From JBHJGU01 sp050331475 (GTDB lineage Bacteria > Pseudomonadota > Alphaproteobacteria > Caulobacterales > Maricaulaceae): 31,724 nucleotides of DNA. The stretch's first letter is position 1, and each line of letters begins with the position of its first letter. The notes beneath the pieces were generated by a model. That model searched no databases and had not been told where the DNA came from. It saw only the letters and a program-made list of their open reading frames with translations. The stretch covers positions 1 through 31,724 of the forward strand of contig JBHJGU010000151.1 in the NCBI GenBank assembly GCA_050331475.1, in the 5' to 3' direction. Positions 8,284 to 15,229 of this stretch are shown one piece after another. Position numbers and translations under genes: made by a program.

Positions 8284-9377
8284 GGTTTACCCGGCGCGCG
8301 GCCTTGGGCGGCGTCGTGGCGCTCGGGCTGAGCACGTCGCTCCGGGCGTTCGCGCACCCGGGTCACAGCGCGCCGCCGGCCGCGCCGAAAAGTTTCACTG
8401 CGTTGTTTGAGGGGCTGGAGGCGGATATCCGCGACCACTGGTCCGGGCGCGCGGACGCGTGGGCGCGCGCCGCCATCCTCGACCTGAACGGCGTTGTGTG
8501 GGCTCAGGCGTATGCGGGCCACGGGGCTGATCAAACAAGCCCGCAAGATTGGCTCGATCGGCCCGCGCCGGTATTCGACCTGGGCAAACCAATGCTGGCG
8601 AGCGCCGCGGCGCGGTTGAGCCAAGCCGGGCGCATTGCGCTTAACGCGCCGCTTACGCTTTCGGCGTTTGGGCGAACGGTCTTAAGCCCGAGGGGCGAGG
8701 GCCTCGCACGCGCCACGCTCGCGCAATTACTCAGCCATGGCGCGGGGCTGCCGTTTGACGCGGCGGGAGCGGAGCCTGTGCGCCAAGTCGCGCCCGCGGG
8801 GACGGGCTTTGCCTACTCCGATCTCGGCTATCGGCTGGCCGGCGTGGCGATAGCCCAAGCCGTGGAGGCTCCTCTAAGCGACATCCTGCGAGCGGAGGTG
8901 TTCGCGCCCTTGGGCATAACCCAAGCGCGATTGGACGCGGAGGGCCGGGTCGGCTCAATGACCGCCGGGCTCGCGGCTCTCTGCCGGTTCGCCCAAGGCC
9001 TGCTTCAGGCGGGAACAGGGTCAAGCGACTGGTTGAGCGCGGAGGCGCTCGCGGTCATGGCGCGCCAGGTTTGGCTGACCGATCCGCCGTTAGGCGGCTA
9101 TGGCTTGGGGTTAAGCTCCTTCCCGGCTGCAGACAGCTATGGGCTGGGTCATTCGGGCGGGCAGGGCGAGGCGGCCGCTGTGCTCACCGTCTATCCAGAA
9201 TACGGCCTGGGCTATACGGCCTTAGCCTCCGACGGGGCGAGCTTCGCCGCTTTGGCGGGGTTGGATGCGGTCCTGGACCAAACGATCGCGGGCGGGCTGA
9301 TCCAAAAGCGCGCAACACCGGCAGGGTTATCCGCAGCTGAGGTGTTCTCCGCGCGAGCCGAGCCAGGCGCGCTTTAG
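8280..9377 (+). CDS. Tat-exported serine-hydrolase (beta-lactamase class C fold) homologue, probably catalytically dead
   Basis: About 365 residues. I choose the GTG at 8280 because GGAG lies 6 nt upstream and the codon overlaps the BLUF stop; an ATG at 8268 gives 369 residues, and that numbering is used below. The N-terminus has a twin-arginine motif TRRAALGG and a hydrophobic stretch ending AFAH. The body follows serine beta-lactamase/esterase family VIII: LAQLLSHGAGLP (151-162), YSDLGYRLAG (183-192, where YxN is usual) and GHSGGQGEA (294-302, the third-motif HxG). The first motif SxxK is missing: where relatives read F-x-I-G-S-x-x-K-P, this protein reads FDLGKP (103-108), three residues shorter and without serine. 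The fold is therefore clear but nucleophilic catalysis looks lost. A binding, sensory or scaffold role is inference. Confidence 0.8.
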   Translation: MRFTRRAALGGVVALGLSTSLRAFAHPGHSAPPAAPKSFTALFEGLEADIRDHWSGRADAWARAAILDLNGVVWAQAYAGHGADQTSPQDWLDRPAPVFDLGKPMLASAAARLSQAGRIALNAPLTLSAFGRTVLSPRGEGLARATLAQLLSHGAGLPFDAAGAEPVRQVAPAGTGFAYSDLGYRLAGVAIAQAVEAPLSDILRAEVFAPLGITQARLDAEGRVGSMTAGLAALCRFAQGLLQAGTGSSDWLSAEALAVMARQVWLTDPPLGGYGLGLSSFPAADSYGLGHSGGQGEAAAVLTVYPEYGLGYTALASDGASFAALAGLDAVLDQTIAGGLIQKRATPAGLSAAEVFSARAEPGAL

Positions 9378-9380
9378 GTC

Positions 9381-9779
9381 TTAGCCTTCGCCGCGCGCAG
9401 CGTCTTGGGCGGGGGCGTCAACGGCGTGGGCCAGCAAATGCTCCAATCGCGCATATTGCAGCGCTTCGCGATGGGTCGCGACGAGTTGAACCTGAGGCGC
9501 GCAACCGGCGCGGCGCGCCTCTTCCCAACGACTGGCGCACAGGCACCATTGATCGCCCGGCTTGAGGCCGGGGAAGCCGTATTCTGGGCGAGGGGTGACC
9601 AGATCATTGCCCTGACGCCGGGAAAACGCCAAAAAATCCCCCGTCATCACAGCGCACACCACATGCGCGCCGCCATCTTCCGGTCCGGTGCGGCAGCAAC
9701 CGTCACGATAAAACCCGGTCAGGGGGTCTCGACTGCACGGCGCTAGGGCTTCGCCCAGCACGTTGGTTTGCTTATCCAC
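9381..9779 (-). CDS. DUF2237 family protein
   Basis: A 132-residue protein matching the DUF2237 pattern almost end to end: NVLGEALAPCSRDPLTG (6-22), FYRDGCC (23-29), TGPEDGGAHVVCAVMT and RPEYGFPGLKPGDQWCLCA (64-82). The family is widespread and its function is unknown; the conserved cysteines (C15, C28, C29, C42, C79, C81) suggest metal or thiol chemistry. The GTG at 9779 is preferred over an ATG 81 nt upstream because GAAGGGG precedes it at about 6 nt and the protein then starts where the family does. It converges on the serine-hydrolase homologue with 3 nt between stops and is divergent from the reductase gene. Confidence 0.88.
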   Translation of the reverse strand: MDKQTNVLGEALAPCSRDPLTGFYRDGCCRTGPEDGGAHVVCAVMTGDFLAFSRRQGNDLVTPRPEYGFPGLKPGDQWCLCASRWEEARRAGCAPQVQLVATHREALQYARLEHLLAHAVDAPAQDAARGEG

Positions 9780-9910
9780 GCGGCGCCCCTTCGGTTGCGT
9801 CTGACAATTCGCGGCAACAATTGGCGTCAAACCCGGGTTTGGCAAGAGGGCGGTGCGCATTGAGGGGCCGTTAACCGGGTCTTGCCAGGGTGGGCGTGAA
9901 GGAGACGAGC

Positions 9911-10672
9911 ATGGCCCAAGACCTTACCGGCAAAACCATCCTCGTCACCGGAGCCTCGCGCGGCGTCGGCGCAGCGGTGGCGCGCGCCTGCGCCCAAAGC
10001 GGCGCTCGGGTGTTGATCCATTTCGCGCAAGAAGCGGACGCGGCCTCCCGCTTGGCCTTGGAGCTTCGCGTCCCGGACGCGGATATCCTGCAAGCCGATC
10101 TGGTCGAAGCGGGCGCGGGCGCGGAGCTCTGGCGCGTGGCGGTCGAGCGGGCGGGGCGGATTGACGGCTTGGTCAACAATGCGGGCGTCTTTACGCCCAC
10201 GGACCTGGACGGATCGGATGCAGATTGGGCCGCCGGCTGGCGGCGCACCTTGCAGATCAATCTGATCGCCGCGGCGGATCTCTGCCGGGAGGCGGTGCGC
10301 CATTACCGCGACCATGGCGGCGGCAAAATCATCAACATCGCCAGCCGGGCGGCCCATCGCGGCGACACCCCGGACTACCTGCCCTACGCCGCCTCCAAAG
10401 GCGGTTTGGTCGCGCTCACGAAATCGCTGGCGCGCGGCTATGCCAAGCACGGCGTTATCGCGGTCGCCATTAGTCCCGGTTTTGTGGAGACCGACATGGC
10501 CAAGGGGTTTATCGACGCCCACGGTCGGGCGGCGGCCGCAGGCGACATTCCGCTTGGCGATTTGGCCCAACCCGAGGAAATCGGCGCATTGGCGGTATTT
10601 TTGCTCGGCGACGTGACGCGCTCGATCACGGGCGCGACCATCGACGTCAATGGCGCGAGCTATCTGCGATAG
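9911..10672 (+). CDS. SDR-family oxidoreductase (FabG-like)
   Basis: A 253-residue classical short-chain dehydrogenase/reductase. The nucleotide site is TGASRGVG (13-20), followed by NNAG (89-92), S145 in INIASRAAH, and Y159-x3-K163 in YAASKGG, so the whole catalytic set is present. ISPGFVETDM near 195-204 and a C-terminal GATIDVNGASYLR are typical of the FabG-like group that uses NAD(P)H to reduce 3-oxoacyl, sugar or alcohol substrates. The exact substrate is unknown, and this is not obviously the housekeeping fabG because no acp or fabD gene is near. AAGGAG 6 nt before the ATG at 9911 decides the start over a GTG 21 nt earlier. Confidence 0.92.
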   Translation: MAQDLTGKTILVTGASRGVGAAVARACAQSGARVLIHFAQEADAASRLALELRVPDADILQADLVEAGAGAELWRVAVERAGRIDGLVNNAGVFTPTDLDGSDADWAAGWRRTLQINLIAAADLCREAVRHYRDHGGGKIINIASRAAHRGDTPDYLPYAASKGGLVALTKSLARGYAKHGVIAVAISPGFVETDMAKGFIDAHGRAAAAGDIPLGDLAQPEEIGALAVFLLGDVTRSITGATIDVNGASYLR

Positions 10673-10874
10673 CGGTTTGGCCCAGAGTGTTTGGCCGTGC
10701 AATCCGACGTGCGTGGGGCCGAGCCAGCGTATCCGCCGTCCAGGAGTCGTGAGGTCGGGTCTCCGGCTCCCAGGCTGCCGGCTGGGCGGAGACGGGCGCA
10801 TCGGAGAGCGTCAGCGGTCCGCCCGCAATGGAGGTCGCGGCGAACCCGCGGGTGAAATCCGGCAAAGCGACCAT
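10647..10874 (-). CDS. small unrecognised ORF (75 aa), doubtful
   Basis: This 75-codon frame begins MVALPDFTRGFAATSIAGG and has a good AGGAG site about 8 nt before its ATG. It lies on the same strand as, and 65 nt downstream of, the enoyl-CoA hydratase/isomerase gene. The first 30 residues look protein-like; the remainder (rich in R, P and A) looks random, and the frame overlaps the last 26 nt of the convergent reductase gene. It could be a real small protein, the start of a gene broken by a frameshift, or chance. I recognise no family. Confidence 0.3.
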   Translation of the reverse strand: MVALPDFTRGFAATSIAGGPLTLSDAPVSAQPAAWEPETRPHDSWTADTLARPHARRIARPNTLGQTAIADSSRH

Positions 10875-10939
10875 GTCCGATACTCCTCGCATTAGACGAT
10901 TGGACATAGACCGCAGAGCCTCTCAAAACCCCTGTCGGA

Positions 10940-11719
10940 TCATGAAAATTTGGAAAAGTCCGGCGCACGCCGCTCCATGAAGGCGGTGGCGGCCTCTTTG
11001 AATTCTTCGGATTCAAGTAACTTTTCGAACACCGCGCCTTCTTCGATCATACGCTGGCCGACCGCCGTCTTATTGGCGCGGAGCAGCGCTTTCGCCGCGC
11101 GCAAGGCCGCGGGCGCTTTGGCGGCGAGCGCTTGCGCGGTGGCCAGAGCCTCCGCCTCGACCGCCTCTTGAGGAAACAGTTTGGAGACGATGTTGAGCCG
11201 CTGTGCCTCGGCCGCGTCGATTTGTTCCGAGCAAAGGAGTAGTTCGCTTGCGCGCGCCTGGCCGACGAGCGCGGGCAACAACAAACTCGACGCCCCCTCC
11301 GGCGCTAAACCTAAGTCGGTGAAGGGCATTTTGAATTGCGCCTGGTCGCTGGCGTAGACCAAATCGCCATGGAGCAGCATGGTGACGCCGATGCCGATCG
11401 CTAACCCGTTGACCGCGAACACCAGAGGCTTCGGCGCCTCCACGAGCGCGTTTAGAAACCGCGCGACGGGTGGCGGTTCTGCGGTGTTGGTCATTTTCGG
11501 CGGCCGGGCGGCGAAATCCATCATGTCATTGCCGGCGGTGAAGATTTCCCCGCTGCCGGTGATCAGCGCCACGCGTAAATCCGCCCGCGCTTGGACCTCC
11601 AACAAGCCGGCCGCCAAATCCGCATACATGGCGTGGGTCAGCGCGTTTTTCTTCTCTGGACGGTTAATGCGCAAAACGCGCACGCCGTCTTGGTCGCGGA
11701 TCTCGATCGCGTCGTTCAC
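10940..11719 (-). CDS. enoyl-CoA hydratase/isomerase (crotonase) family protein
   Basis: A 259-residue crotonase-fold protein acting on acyl-CoA thioesters. RINRPEKKNAL (18-28), FTAGNDMMDF (60-69) and NGLAIGIG (104-111) supply the CoA pocket and oxyanion hole. The segment FTDLGLAPEGASS (133-145) resembles the PEGCSS segment of delta3,delta2-enoyl-CoA isomerases, with E141 as the candidate single catalytic acid; a two-glutamate hydratase would look different. An isomerase role in unsaturated fatty-acid oxidation is therefore plausible but not proven. The GTG at 11719 is chosen because GAGGAGG lies 7 nt upstream; an in-frame ATG 30 nt earlier lies before that site. A perfect 16-bp palindrome 70 nt upstream is a likely operator. 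The neighbouring ETF-beta methyltransferase-like gene also fits fatty-acid oxidation. Confidence 0.9.
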   Translation of the reverse strand: MNDAIEIRDQDGVRVLRINRPEKKNALTHAMYADLAAGLLEVQARADLRVALITGSGEIFTAGNDMMDFAARPPKMTNTAEPPPVARFLNALVEAPKPLVFAVNGLAIGIGVTMLLHGDLVYASDQAQFKMPFTDLGLAPEGASSLLLPALVGQARASELLLCSEQIDAAEAQRLNIVSKLFPQEAVEAEALATAQALAAKAPAALRAAKALLRANKTAVGQRMIEEGAVFEKLLESEEFKEAATAFMERRAPDFSKFS

Positions 11720-11788
11720 GGGCGGCCTCCTCAGACTGACAGATAGCACCCTAACCTGCGGGGGTCGGTCTGCGAAGCAATATTTACG

Positions 11789-11804
11789 TTGACGTTAACG
11801 TCAA
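11789..11804. promoter_or_regulatory. perfect 16-bp palindrome, candidate operator of the enoyl-CoA gene
   Basis: TTGACGTTAACGTCAA is its own exact reverse complement. It sits 70 nt before the start of the enoyl-CoA hydratase/isomerase gene on the minus strand, and its edge overlaps the stop codon of the upstream methyltransferase gene. On the minus strand its TTGACG could double as a -35 element. From memory it resembles operators of MerR-type LiuR regulators, which control branched-chain amino-acid and fatty-acid degradation in proteobacteria; that link is inference and unchecked. Confidence 0.55.
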
Positions 11805-12463
11805 GCTTCGACGAGCCTCCAGACCCGAGCGCGCCGGCTCTCCGCATCTTCCAGATCGCGGCTAACGAGGACGGCGTATTCCGCGATGGCTTGCAGGCGA
11901 TGCTGAGGCAAATAGCTGCGGCCGGGATCGCCGATCAGCACGGTCGCCCCGCGCGCCGAAAGTTGGGCGAGCCAATCGAAGATCCGACGCGAGGGATCGG
12001 CTTCGTAAAAAACATCGCCGGCGAGCACGATGTCCCAGCCCGCGTCGGTTTCGCAAACATCCCCCCGCCTTGTCTCAATCTCGACCTCGTTGGTCGCCGC
12101 GTTCAGCGCCACGGCGGCGATCGCAAACGGGTCAAGCTCGCTCGCGGTCACCCGCGACGCGCCCGCCTTCGCCGCGGCGATCCCAGCGAGCCCGGAGCCG
12201 GCGGCGAAATCCAACACCGCCCGTCGGGCGACAATGGACGGCTGATCAAGCACGTACCGGCAAAGCGCCTGACCGCCCGCCCAGGCGAAGGCCCAAAACG
12301 GCGGCGGCAAACCCGCCTCGCCCAGCGCCTCTTCAGTGCGCGACCAAATCTCGACGCTTTCATCGGCGAGATGGAGTTGGATTTCGGGGGCGAGCGGAAC
12401 GGGGCGCAGACGCGTGTGGGCTTGGATGAAGGCGCGATCCGGGTGGGGCGGGGCCTCGCGCAC
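11801..12463 (-). CDS. class I SAM methyltransferase, ETF-beta lysine methyltransferase (METTL20)-like
   Basis: A 220-residue protein. PFWAFAWAGGQALCRYVLD (about 54-72), then the SAM motif I VLDFAAGSGLAGIAAAKAGA and the later GDVFYE motif are characteristic of the METTL20/ETFB-methyltransferase group, which methylates lysines of the electron-transfer flavoprotein beta subunit; bacterial members are known in alphaproteobacteria. An alternative would be another PrmA-related protein methyltransferase. The GTG start at 12463 follows the stop of msrB after 2 nt, so translation is coupled. The gene downstream is an enoyl-CoA hydratase/isomerase, and ETF accepts electrons from acyl-CoA dehydrogenases, so the neighbourhood fits the predicted substrate. 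The predicted product is cytoplasmic, with no signal peptide. Confidence 0.82.
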   Translation of the reverse strand: MREAPPHPDRAFIQAHTRLRPVPLAPEIQLHLADESVEIWSRTEEALGEAGLPPPFWAFAWAGGQALCRYVLDQPSIVARRAVLDFAAGSGLAGIAAAKAGASRVTASELDPFAIAAVALNAATNEVEIETRRGDVCETDAGWDIVLAGDVFYEADPSRRIFDWLAQLSARGATVLIGDPGRSYLPQHRLQAIAEYAVLVSRDLEDAESRRARVWRLVEA

Positions 12464-12465
12464 CC

Positions 12466-13077
12466 TTAGCCGTTGGCGCTCACCGCCGCATCGGGCCGGA
12501 ACACCAGCGCCACGCCGTTATTGCAGTATCGTTGACCGGTGGGCGGCGGGCCGTCTGGGAAAACATGGCCCTGGTGGCCTAGGCACCGGCGGCAATGGTA
12601 TTCCGTGCGCGGATAGACGAGCTTGTAATCCACTTGGGTGGCTAGAGCGCCTTCAATGGGTTGGAAATAGCTCGGCCAGCCGGTGCGGCTGTCATACTTG
12701 GTTTCCGAGCGGAACAGTTCGAGCCCGCAGCCGCGGCAGAGATATGTGCCTGTGCGTTTTTCTGCGAGCAATTCGCTCGTCCCTGGATACTCGGTGCCTT
12801 CTTTGCGCAACACGTCAAACGCCGCCGGCGCCAACAGCGCGCGCCATTGCGCATCGGTGAGCGCGCGCCATTGCGCATCGGTCAGGTCCGGCCAGCTGAG
12901 CCCGTCCGGATTGAAGGCGCCGCGGGAGAACGGCAGATCCGGCGCGCCGGTCGACAGGCTGGCCAGGTTCAAGGCGCCGGTTTCGCTGTCCGTCTCGGCG
13001 GCGCTGAAGGCGGTCCAACCCAGGACGCCGGCCGTTCCCAGCCCAGTCGCTCCTAAGATCATTGTGCGTCTGTTCAT
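12466..13077 (-). CDS. msrB: Tat-exported peptide-methionine (R)-S-oxide reductase
   Basis: A 203-residue MsrB that reduces methionine-R-sulfoxide in damaged proteins. Zinc ligands C114/C117 (CRGC) and C162/C165 (CRRC), GWPSYFQPI at 133-141, GHQGHVFPDGPPPTG and the catalytic C185 in RYCNN are all present. Residues 1-28 start MNRRTMILGATG, a twin-arginine-type signal, so the enzyme should work in the periplasm or as an anchored protein. Residues 65-80 contain the exact duplication LTDAQWRA-LTDAQWRA, encoded by a tandem 24-bp repeat. It is followed after 2 nt by the methyltransferase gene and preceded by ubiA on the same strand, 121 nt away. Confidence 0.93.
   Translation of the reverse strand: MNRRTMILGATGLGTAGVLGWTAFSAAETDSETGALNLASLSTGAPDLPFSRGAFNPDGLSWPDLTDAQWRALTDAQWRALLAPAAFDVLRKEGTEYPGTSELLAEKRTGTYLCRGCGLELFRSETKYDSRTGWPSYFQPIEGALATQVDYKLVYPRTEYHCRRCLGHQGHVFPDGPPPTGQRYCNNGVALVFRPDAAVSANG
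12836..12882. repeat. tandem 24-bp duplication inside msrB
   Basis: Two identical 23-bp copies at 12836-12858 and 12860-12882 (period 24) add eight codons in frame. The protein gains a second LTDAQWRA in the linker between the signal peptide and the MsrB core. It looks like a recent replication-slippage event that has not diverged. Confidence 0.85.
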
Positions 13078-13198
13078 CGTTTACCGCTCCGTCGTTTCAT
13101 CGTCCCGCCGGGGTCGCCCGAAGGCGTATACTTGGGGTCGCGTTGACCAAGCCATAAGTTTAACCAAGATGCGGACACGTTGATGTGAGACCTTTGGG

Positions 13199-14167
13199 CT
13201 AAATCAGCGCAGCCCAGAGGGCGGCCACGGCCCATCCAACGGCTAAAACCAGCCCCGCCTCTCGGTTCGACCGAAATAGCGTTAGCGCGAGCGGGCCGTC
13301 TTCGGCGCTAGCGCGCGCAACTTGGCGGCCCAGCGCCAGGGCGAAGCCAACCACGCTCGCCAAAGCCAGCGCCATCAGCCCCAGGTCTGCGCCAGCTGCC
13401 AGCGCCACGCCAGCGCTGATGCATCCAACCGCGCCCGCATAGGCCAGCCCGACGCCGAGCCGCACCCGATCGCCAAACAGCCGCGCGGTGGATTTGACCC
13501 CAATCAGCGCGTCGTCTTCTTTATCCTGGATGGCGTAAAGCGTGTCATAGCCAACCGTCCACAGCGCCAGCCCGGCGTAAACCAGGCCCAAGCTCCAAGT
13601 CACCGCGCCGTGCGCGCTGACAAAGCCCACCAACACGCCCCAATTAAACGTCAGACCCAACCAGGCTTGGGGCCACCAGGTGATGCGCTTCATGAACGGA
13701 TAGGCCGCCACCAGCGGGACCGCGGCGAGGGCTGCGGTCTTGCCGGCAAGAGGCAGGCTGAGCCAAACCAAAAACGCCACAGCCAGTTGAGCGGCGAGGA
13801 AGCCCCAAGCCCCGCGCACGGACAGCGCGCCACAGGCGAGCGGCCGCTGGGCGGTGCGCGCGACTTGGGCGTCTAAGTCTTTGTCGACAATGTCATTATA
13901 GGTGCATCCCGCCCCCCGCATCGCCACCGCGCCCACCCCATAAGCGAGCGCCGCGCCCAGGTCGGCGACCGCTAAGCCGCCATCGAGCCGCGCCAGCCCT
14001 AACCCGATCCAGCAGGGCAGGGCCAGGAGCCAGAATCCGATGGGCCGGTCGAACCGCGCCAAACGCAGAAAGGGCCGCCAGCTTTCTGGCGCGCGCGTGT
14101 CCACCCAATTGCGAGGCGCGGCGTCGGCGGGTTTGGCGGCCAAGGACGGCGAACCGGGGTCAGGCAA
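13199..14167 (-). CDS. ubiA: 4-hydroxybenzoate polyprenyltransferase
   Basis: A 322-residue membrane prenyltransferase that attaches the polyprenyl tail to 4-hydroxybenzoate in ubiquinone synthesis. It carries both aspartate-rich magnesium/diphosphate motifs: NDIVDKDLDAQVARTAQRPL and, later, YDTLYAIQDKEDDALIG. Eight or nine hydrophobic segments surround them, as expected for UbiA. The start is uncertain: I prefer the TTG at 14167, with GGAG 9 nt upstream, because longer frames to 14455 run antisense through the bfd gene and its promoter. A short cytoplasmic N-terminus of about 40 residues precedes the first conserved block FLRLARFDRPIG. In many alphaproteobacteria ubiA lies next to rsmE and gshA; here bfd and bfr sit between them. 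Confidence 0.92.
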   Translation of the reverse strand: MPDPGSPSLAAKPADAAPRNWVDTRAPESWRPFLRLARFDRPIGFWLLALPCWIGLGLARLDGGLAVADLGAALAYGVGAVAMRGAGCTYNDIVDKDLDAQVARTAQRPLACGALSVRGAWGFLAAQLAVAFLVWLSLPLAGKTAALAAVPLVAAYPFMKRITWWPQAWLGLTFNWGVLVGFVSAHGAVTWSLGLVYAGLALWTVGYDTLYAIQDKEDDALIGVKSTARLFGDRVRLGVGLAYAGAVGCISAGVALAAGADLGLMALALASVVGFALALGRQVARASAEDGPLALTLFRSNREAGLVLAVGWAVAALWAALI

Positions 14168-14285
14168 GGCGACAGTCTCCGAAATCGCGGACGAAGCTAG
14201 GCCGCGGTTGGGGCGGGCGCAGGAGCGTGGCGGCGCGAGACTGGACTTGTCCACAAATTGGCGAACATGTCGCGCAGGTCTCCGA

Positions 14286-14302
14286 TTGACAATGACTTGC
14301 AA
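14286..14302. promoter_or_regulatory. candidate iron-responsive (Fur-like) site and -35 region before bfd
   Basis: TTGACAATGACTTGCAA lies about 45 nt before the bfd start. By eye it agrees with a remembered alphaproteobacterial Fur-box pattern (TTGCGAATGATTCGCAA) at 13 of 17 positions, and its first six bases match a perfect sigma-70 -35 box TTGACA. Three CTTGC words follow at 14296, 14311 and 14322. Iron control is expected for bfd-bfr, but the match is from memory and unscored. Confidence 0.3.
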
Positions 14303-14346
14303 GCGCGTACCTTGCGAGCATCTTGCAGTCGCAGTTGGGTCCCGCC

Positions 14347-14571
14347 GTGATCGTCTGTTTGTGCCATAATTTAAACGAAGCCAAGGTCCGAGCCGCATTG
14401 GAAGCGGGCGCCAATCAAGTGGGCCATGTGCATCGCCATCATGGCGTTCGCCCAAAATGCGGCCGGTGCTTGCCAGAAATGGCGGCGATGTGCGAGCGAT
14501 CCGGCGCGCCGGCGTGTCTGCAAACCTTCACCGCCGAGATCGAAGGCGAAGCTGGGCTTGTTCCGGCGTAA
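14347..14571 (+). CDS. bfd: bacterioferritin-associated ferredoxin
   Basis: A 74-residue [2Fe-2S] protein. CLC near residues 4-6 and CGRC near 38-41 provide the four cluster cysteines in the order CxC...CxxC. It begins IVCLCHNLNEAKVRAAL and contains HRHHGVRPKCGRCLPEM, both characteristic of Bfd. Bfd passes electrons to the haem of bacterioferritin so that stored ferric iron is released. The next gene, 112 nt downstream, is bfr, which supports this role. I use the GTG at 14347, which starts the protein at the family's usual first residue; a TTG 24 nt upstream is possible. The ribosome site is weak in either case. Confidence 0.93.
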   Translation: MIVCLCHNLNEAKVRAALEAGANQVGHVHRHHGVRPKCGRCLPEMAAMCERSGAPACLQTFTAEIEGEAGLVPA

Positions 14572-14612
14572 TCGCGTCGCATTCTTCAAATAAGGTATGA
14601 AGGTGTCTTTCA

Positions 14613-14649
14613 GTCGCAACTTTAGTTGTCGACAAGGCTGTTTTTTTTT
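14613..14649 (+). terminator. possible attenuator or weak terminator between bfd and bfr
   Basis: GTCGCAAC (14613-14620) pairs with GTTGTCGAC (14625-14633) around the loop TTTA, leaving one bulged T, and a run of nine T follows at 14641-14649. The 7-nt gap between stem and T-run is longer than in a standard terminator, so this could be partial termination, or simply the bfr leader. A 10-bp palindrome TTGTCGACAA at 14626-14635 overlaps it. Confidence 0.3.
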
Positions 14650-14683
14650 CTAATTTCCTCGCGACATCATCAAGGAGTGGGCC

Positions 14684-15187
14684 ATGAAGGGTGACGCGAA
14701 AGTCATTGAGCATTTGAATGTCGTTCTCAAGAACGAACTCACTGCGATCAACCAATATTTTTTACATGCGCGAATTCTAGACGATTGGGGTATTTCTGAA
14801 CTTGGAAAGAAGGAGTACCGCGAGTCCATTGAGGAGATGGAGCACGCCGATTGGGTGATCCAGCGGATCTTGTTTCTCGAAGGCCTGCCGAACCTGCAAG
14901 ACCTGGGCAAATTGCGCATTGGCGAAACGGTCAAAGAAATTCTCGAATGCGACTTGGCCCTTGAGCACCAGGCCATTCCCGCTTTGCGCGATGCGATTGT
15001 TTACGCCGAAACCATCAAGGATTTCGTCAGCCGGGATTTGTTCGACAAGATTTTGCGCAACGAGGAAGAGCATGTGGATTGGCTGGAAACCCAGCTGGGC
15101 TTGATCGACAAGCTCGGCCTGGAACAGTTCTGCTTGCTGCAGTCTCGGCCAAACGCCGCCCAAGCCCAAGACGGGGCGGGCGGTTAA
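14684..15187 (+). CDS. bfr: bacterioferritin
   Basis: A 167-residue haem-containing iron-storage protein that forms a 24-subunit shell. Residues align without gaps to E. coli Bfr: ferroxidase ligands E18, E51, H54, E94, E127 and H130 are all present, and M52 in EEMEHAD is the haem ligand. FLEGLPNLQDLGKL at 64-77 is a family landmark. The ferroxidase centre is complete, so this is a Bfr-type subunit with both the ferroxidase and haem sites. A tail of about nine residues (AAQAQDGAGG) extends past the E. coli length. AAGGAG lies 7 nt before the ATG. It follows its electron donor bfd and precedes rsmE by 42 nt. Confidence 0.97.
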   Translation: MKGDAKVIEHLNVVLKNELTAINQYFLHARILDDWGISELGKKEYRESIEEMEHADWVIQRILFLEGLPNLQDLGKLRIGETVKEILECDLALEHQAIPALRDAIVYAETIKDFVSRDLFDKILRNEEEHVDWLETQLGLIDKLGLEQFCLLQSRPNAAQAQDGAGG

Positions 15188-15229
15188 CGCGTTTAAACCC
15201 ACCGACGGTATGGGGGGGCGGTCACGCTT

